Shown: positions 30,999 through 34,527 of the stretch, piece after piece
How the letters are laid out: the number at the start of each line of letters is the position of its first letter
Position numbering within the stretch: position 1 is the first letter of the stretch
NCBI GenBank assembly: GCA_035265325.1
Contig: DATFOS010000028.1
Coordinates: forward strand, 1-34,527
Reading direction: 5' to 3'
Length of the DNA stretch: 34,527 nt
Source of the DNA: DATCLS01 sp035265325
Lineage (GTDB): Bacteria > Actinomycetota > Acidimicrobiia > Acidimicrobiales > VFJN01
Made by a program: the position numbers and the translations under genes
The notes under the pieces: model-generated
What the model was told of the DNA's origin: nothing
Database searches by the model: none
Seen by the model: only the letters and a program-made list of their open reading frames with translations

Positions 30999-31011
30999 GG
31001 TTCCCGACCCG
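30996..31011 (+). promoter_or_regulatory. Leaderless-type -10 of cmk overlapping the aroA stop
   Basis: TAGGGT at 30996-31001, 9 nt before GTG 31011. Its first three bases are the TAG stop of aroA, giving cmk a promoter independent of the aromatic genes. Confidence 0.55.
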
Positions 31012-31652
31012 TGAAGGTGATCGCGATCGACGGGCCGGCCGGCTCGGGGAAGTCGACCGTCGCACGGGGCCTGGCCGACCGACTCGGCCTCGAGTACCTC
31101 GACACGGGCGCCATGTACCGGGCCGTCACGTTCGCGGCGCTGCGCCGGGGCCTCGATCCGGCCGACGCCGGCCCGACCGCCGAACTCGCCCGCACGGTGA
31201 CGCTGTCGGTGGACAGCGACGGCGTCCGGGTGGACGGGGTCGACGCCACGATCGAGATCCGCGGCCCCGAGGTGACCCGGGCGGTGTCGATCGTCGCCGC
31301 GAACGCCGAGGTCCGCCAGGAGATGGTCCGCCGCCAGCGCGAGTGGGCGACCGAGCGCAACGGCGGGGTGATGGAGGGGCGCGACATCGGCACGGTCGTG
31401 TTCCCGAACGCCCTGCTCAAGGTGTACCTGACCGCCCGCCCCGAGGTCCGGGCGGAGAGGCGGGCCGCCGAGGTCAGCCAGCTCGACTACGAGACGGTGG
31501 CCGCCGACCTGGCCCGGCGCGACGCCCTCGACGAGGGCCGCACGGCCTCGCCGCTGGCCCAGGCCGACGACGCCATCCAGCTCGACACCAGCGACATGAC
31601 GATCGACCAGATCATCGACGAACTGGCCGGGATGGTCGGCGACCGTGGCTGA
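31011..31652 (+). CDS. cmk: Cytidylate kinase
   Basis: A 213-residue CMP/dCMP kinase. The P-loop GPAGSGKST is at 8-16, followed by YLDTGAMYRAVT (CMP-binding), the GRDIGTVVFPNA motif and DARRD-like lid arginines (LARRDALDEGRTASPL). Together with pyrG it supplies CTP and dCTP. GTG 31011 gives MKVIAIDGPAGSGKS. The last 8 nt (GTGGCTGA) overlap plsC. In M. tuberculosis der follows cmk; here plsC does. Confidence 0.96.
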   Translation: MKVIAIDGPAGSGKSTVARGLADRLGLEYLDTGAMYRAVTFAALRRGLDPADAGPTAELARTVTLSVDSDGVRVDGVDATIEIRGPEVTRAVSIVAANAEVRQEMVRRQREWATERNGGVMEGRDIGTVVFPNALLKVYLTARPEVRAERRAAEVSQLDYETVAADLARRDALDEGRTASPLAQADDAIQLDTSDMTIDQIIDELAGMVGDRG

Positions 31653-32502
31653 GACGCCGTCCCCGCCGTCGTCGGCCGAGCCGTCGCCCCTGTCGTCGTC
31701 GGCCGAGCCGTCGTCGCCGTCCTCGTCCTCGTCGGCCGAGCCCGTCCCCGACCTCCCGCCGGAGGCCGCGGAGGAGGGCACCCGGGCCGCGGCGCGCCGG
31801 GCGCGGGCCGAGGCCAAGCGCGACACCCTGCGGGCAGAGGCCGTCGACGTCCACCCGCCCACACCGCTCGAGCGGCGGGCCTACGCCGCCGTGCGCGGGG
31901 CGTTCTTCGGCCTGGCCCGGCTCTGGTTCCGTCTCGAGGTGCACGGCGCCGAGAAGCTGCCGGCCCACCCGTTCGTGCTGGCGCCGGTCCACCGCTCCAA
32001 CGTGGACTTCCTGCTCACGGCCGTCATCACGCCGCCGCGCATGCGCTACATGGGCAAGGCGTCGATCTGGTCCTTCGGGCCCCTGGGCCGGTTCGTCTCG
32101 ATGCTGGGGGCCTTCCCGGTCCACCGGGGGACGGCCGACCGCGAGTCCCTCAAGACCTGCCTGCGGGTGCTGGACCAGGGCGAGTCGCTGGTCATGTTCC
32201 CCGAGGGCACCCGGCGGACGGGTGTGGTGGTCGAGGACATCTTCGACGGCCCCGCCTACGTCGCCGCCCGGGCCGGCGTGCCGCTGGTGCCGCTCGGCAT
32301 CGGCGGGACCGAGGCGGCGATGCCCCCGGGCGCCCGGTTCATCAAGCCGCGCAAGGTGGTCCTGGTGGTCGGCGACCCGATCTACCCCCCGGCGGCCGGC
32401 GGCGGCTCCCGCGCCCCGCGCCGGATCGTGCGCGAGCTCACCAACGAGCTCCACGGCGCGGTCCAGGCCACCTTCGACGAGGCCCGCACCCTCAGCGGCT
32501 GA
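31645..32502 (+). CDS. 1-acyl-glycerol-3-phosphate acyltransferase (PlsC-like)
   Basis: A 285-residue acyltransferase. The HX4D catalytic motif is HRSNVD (H116, D121) and the glycerol-phosphate-binding FPEGTR is at 185-190, so lysophosphatidic acid acylation in phospholipid synthesis is likely. Residues 1-60 are a Ser/Pro/Glu then Arg-rich extension with three SSAEP repeats, not part of the family. One weak membrane-associated helix precedes the HX4D motif. The GTG at 31645 overlaps cmk by 8 nt. A shorter start after the Ser/Pro segment lacks an ATG or GTG with a good site. Confidence 0.9.
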   Translation: MAETPSPPSSAEPSPLSSSAEPSSPSSSSSAEPVPDLPPEAAEEGTRAAARRARAEAKRDTLRAEAVDVHPPTPLERRAYAAVRGAFFGLARLWFRLEVHGAEKLPAHPFVLAPVHRSNVDFLLTAVITPPRMRYMGKASIWSFGPLGRFVSMLGAFPVHRGTADRESLKTCLRVLDQGESLVMFPEGTRRTGVVVEDIFDGPAYVAARAGVPLVPLGIGGTEAAMPPGARFIKPRKVVLVVGDPIYPPAAGGGSRAPRRIVRELTNELHGAVQATFDEARTLSG

Positions 32503-32591
32503 TCCGGGAAGGCGGCCGCCGTCGCCGCGGTGTCGCCGACGACCGGGGTGGCGTCGTCGACGGCGGGCCGAGCCGCGACCGGGGCCGACGT

Positions 32592-32610
32592 CGCCCCGCC
32601 GGGCGGGGCG
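32592..32610. terminator. Possible terminator hairpin between convergent plsC and ispH
   Basis: CGCCCCGC-cgg-GCGGGGCG, an 8-bp stem with a 3-nt loop, lies 7 nt from the ispH stop. There is no T run; a bidirectional or Rho-assisted end is plausible. The rest of the 114-bp gap has no recognisable feature. Confidence 0.4.
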
Positions 32611-32616
32611 CCGGGC

Positions 32617-33651
32617 TCAGGCCAGGACGGCGAGGGCCTCGCTGGCCGGCAGGGTCCGGTCGTCCGCGGCGGGACGGTCGGGCACCGAACCGCCCAGCCC
32701 GAACGTGGCCAGCACGTCGACGCCCGCCAACAGGTCGCGCAGCTCGCGCGGCGGCGGGAAGTACTCGTCCTCCTCGGTCACCGTGACCTCCTCGACGCCC
32801 CCGGTCGGGGCGAGGCGGGCGATGACGGCGTCGACCAGCTCCTCCGGCGCGGAGGCCCCGGCTGTCACGCCGACCGTGCCGGTCAGGTCGTCGGGGACCT
32901 CGTCGGCCCGGTTGACCCGGTACACCCGCTCGCAGCCGGACTCCCGGGCCAGCTTCTCCAGCGCCACCGTGTTCGAGGAGTTCGCCGAGCCGATGACGAC
33001 CATGGCGTCGACCCGGGGGGAGATGGCGGCCAGCGCCGACTGCCGGTTGGTGGTGGCGAAGCACAGGTCACTGCGGCCCGGGCGCCACAGGCCGGGGAAG
33101 CGTTCGGCGGCCCGGTCGGCGACGGCGGCCCAGTCGCGGTGCGACAGCGTGGTCTGGGCCAGCAGGGCGACGGGCTGCTCCGAGTCCATCGCCAGGGCGT
33201 CGACCTCGGCGATCGACTCGACCCGGTCGATGGCGTCGGGGGCGACAGCCATCGTGCCGACCGCCTCCTCGTGGCCCTCGTGGCCGACGTAGACGATGCG
33301 GTAGCCCTTGCCGGCCCGGACCTTGACCTCGTGGTGGACCTTCGTGACCAGGGGGCACACGGCGTTGACGACGAAGCTGCCCCGCTGGCGTGCGGTGGCG
33401 ACGACCTCGGGGGCCGAGCCGTGGGCCGACAACATGATCGGCCGGCCCTCCGGGACCTCGGTCACGTCGTCGACGAAGACCACGCCCAGCGCCTTGAACC
33501 GCTCCACCACCAGCTGGTTGTGGACGATCTCGTGGAAGCAGTACACGGGCGGCTCGAAGGCCCGCACCATCCAGGCGAGCGCCTTGATCGCCATCTCGAC
33601 GCCGGCGCAGAACCCGCGCGGCGCCGCCAGCAGGACCTTGTCGACAGGCAC
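32617..33651 (-). CDS. ispH: 4-hydroxy-3-methylbut-2-enyl diphosphate reductase
   Basis: A 344-residue IspH, last enzyme of the MEP isoprenoid pathway, giving IPP and DMAPP. The three [4Fe-4S] cysteines are C15 (PRGFCAGV), C99 (NAVCPLVTK) and C197 (DLCFATTNRQ). HEIVHN, GHEGHEEAVGTM (with the catalytic Glu129) and GSANSSNT are all present. The C-terminal 40 residues are a non-conserved tail. The GTG at 33651 (MPVDKVLLAAPRGFC) has TAGCGT 6 nt upstream. Products feed polyprenyl carriers used by murJ-linked pathways. Divergent from the DUF512 gene. Confidence 0.97.
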   Translation of the reverse strand: MPVDKVLLAAPRGFCAGVEMAIKALAWMVRAFEPPVYCFHEIVHNQLVVERFKALGVVFVDDVTEVPEGRPIMLSAHGSAPEVVATARQRGSFVVNAVCPLVTKVHHEVKVRAGKGYRIVYVGHEGHEEAVGTMAVAPDAIDRVESIAEVDALAMDSEQPVALLAQTTLSHRDWAAVADRAAERFPGLWRPGRSDLCFATTNRQSALAAISPRVDAMVVIGSANSSNTVALEKLARESGCERVYRVNRADEVPDDLTGTVGVTAGASAPEELVDAVIARLAPTGGVEEVTVTEEDEYFPPPRELRDLLAGVDVLATFGLGGSVPDRPAADDRTLPASEALAVLA

Positions 33652-33663
33652 CCCGTCACGCTA
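33651..33663 (-). promoter_or_regulatory. Leaderless-type -10 element of ispH
   Basis: On the minus strand TAGCGT (33663-33658) stands 6 nt before GTG 33651, back to back with the DUF512 gene element. Confidence 0.5.
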
Positions 33664-33692
33664 CCGGGGCAGGGACCGGTGCTCCCGGGCCG

Positions 33693-33707
33693 TAGGATGG
33701 TCGGCCG
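33693..33707 (+). promoter_or_regulatory. Leaderless-type -10 element of the DUF512 gene
   Basis: TAGGAT at 33693-33698, 8 nt before GTG 33707. Confidence 0.5.
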
Positions 33708-34527
33708 TGTCCGTTCCCCGTGTCGTCGCCGTCGTGCCCGGTTCGCCGGCCGCGCGCGCCGGCATCGTCGAGGGCGACGAGGTCCTCGCCGTCAACGGCA
33801 CGGTCCCGCGTGACCTGATCGAGTGGCGGGTGCTCGTCGACGAGCCCTCGCTGGCCGTCGAACTGGGCCGCGGCGGGCTCGACACGCTGGTCGAGATCGA
33901 GAAGCGGGCCGGCGAGCCGCTGGGGGTCGAGGTCCACTCGGCGTTGTTCGACCGGGTGCGCACCTGCGACAACCACTGCGAGTTCTGCTTCATCTACCAG
34001 CTCCCGCCGGGGCTGCGCCGCAGCCTCTACCTCAAGGACGACGACTACCGGCTGTCGTTCCTCTACGGGAACTTCACGACCCTCACCCGCTTCACCGAGG
34101 CCGACCTGGAACGCGTCGTGACCGAGAAGCTGGCGCCGCTGTACGTCAGCATCCACGCCACCGACCACGACGTCCGGGCGTCGATGCTCCGCAACCGCCG
34201 CGGCGCCACCAGCCTGCGCTGGCTGCGGGCGCTGCTCGACCACGGGGTCGAGGTCCACGGCCAGGCGGTCGTGTGCCCGGGCGTCAACGACGGCGCCGTT
34301 CTCGACGACACCCTGGCCGGCGTGCTCGACCGCTTCCCCGAGCTGGCCTCGCTGGCCGTCGTGCCGCTGGGCGTGTCCCGCTACACGACCGAGGCCCGCA
34401 TGCGCACCCACACCGCGGCCGAGGCCGCCGCCGTGGTCGACTGCGTCGAGGACTGGCAGGGGGTGTTCCGCTCGGTGCTCGGCCACCCGCTCGTGTTCGC
34501 CGCCGACGAGTACTACCTCCTGGCCGG
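33707..34527 (+). CDS. PDZ/radical-SAM DUF512 protein, C-terminus cut by window edge
   Basis: 273 complete codons with no stop before the edge, so the gene continues outside. Residues 1-50 are a PDZ-like domain (VVAVVPGSPAARAGIVEGDE, VLAVNG). The radical-SAM-like cysteine cluster is CDNHCEFCF at about 89-97 (CX3CX2C), followed by YLKDDDYRLSFLYGNFTTLT and LYVSIHATD, which are typical of the DUF512 family. Function not established; in Firmicutes such a gene is often next to der, and der follows cmk in M. tuberculosis, so a der gene may lie beyond the edge. GTG 33707 is chosen because TAGGAT lies 8 nt upstream and the translation starts at the PDZ strand. Confidence 0.88.
   Translation, partial: MSVPRVVAVVPGSPAARAGIVEGDEVLAVNGTVPRDLIEWRVLVDEPSLAVELGRGGLDTLVEIEKRAGEPLGVEVHSALFDRVRTCDNHCEFCFIYQLPPGLRRSLYLKDDDYRLSFLYGNFTTLTRFTEADLERVVTEKLAPLYVSIHATDHDVRASMLRNRRGATSLRWLRALLDHGVEVHGQAVVCPGVNDGAVLDDTLAGVLDRFPELASLAVVPLGVSRYTTEARMRTHTAAEAAAVVDCVEDWQGVFRSVLGHPLVFAADEYYLLA

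Noticed and set aside
29771..33292. 1173-codon plus-strand frame across aroA, cmk and plsC
   Set aside because: Arg-rich out-of-frame reading of recognised genes.

Overview
The window is a gene-dense chromosomal segment, roughly three-quarters G+C by eye, from a high-GC actinobacterium. From tlyA to cmk the gene order follows the core locus that I recall from Mycobacterium tuberculosis (Rv1692 to Rv1712): HAD phosphatase, tlyA, nadK, recN, steA, steB, pyrG, NUDIX, xerD, scpA, scpB, rluB, cmk. Differences from mycobacteria are a monofunctional AroH-type chorismate mutase, a phasin/H1-like protein before tlyA, murJ and three envelope genes between steB and pyrG, no parA before scpA, and plsC/ispH in place of an immediate der. 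This suggests a deep-branching class such as Acidimicrobiia; the taxon is an inference.

Layout. 1-3000: a DUF1015 protein (-), a HAD-IIA phosphatase (+) and a rhomboid protease (-). 3035-16300: one long plus-strand run: phasin/H1-like protein, tlyA (apparently a CTG start), nadK, recN, steA, steB, murJ, a GT4 glycosyltransferase, a phosphatase-fold/polytopic membrane protein and a divergent MraY/WecA-like protein. Most junctions overlap by 4-8 nt or are nearly touching. 16304-17128: an HTH-ClpN protein (-), divergent from pyrG, with two similar inverted repeats between them. 17129-21144: pyrG-NUDIX, a FmdB-type zinc ribbon (-), xerD and a DksA/TraR-type protein. 21145-24815: a 298-bp gene-poor stretch, an HD-domain protein and a large membrane protein with a kinase-like centre and a flippase-like C-terminal domain. 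24839-28173: trpS (-) divergent from scpA-scpB-rluB. 28186-30998: aroH-tyrA-aroA. 31011-34527: cmk-plsC, ispH (-), and a PDZ/radical-SAM DUF512 protein cut by the window edge.

How the genes fit together. Themes are ribosome and nucleotide maintenance (tlyA, rluB, nadK, pyrG, cmk, trpS), chromosome repair, resolution and condensation (recN, xerD, scpAB), envelope and division (steAB, murJ, GT4, MraY-like, plsC), aromatic amino acids (aroH, tyrA, aroA) and isoprenoids (ispH). I see no mobile element, CRISPR array, tRNA or rRNA. Nothing looks horizontally acquired; base composition is uniform.

The strongest non-coding signal is a repeated promoter layout: eleven genes have a TAnnnT hexamer 6-9 nt before the start codon, as expected for leaderless transcripts. 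It supports starts for xerD, dksA-like, scpA and fmdB, and at two junctions the hexamer contains the stop codon of the upstream gene. Other points of interest are the CTG start of tlyA, the paired inverted repeats at the HTH-ClpN gene, and the uncharacterised murJ-GT4-phosphatase/TM-MraY-like cluster.
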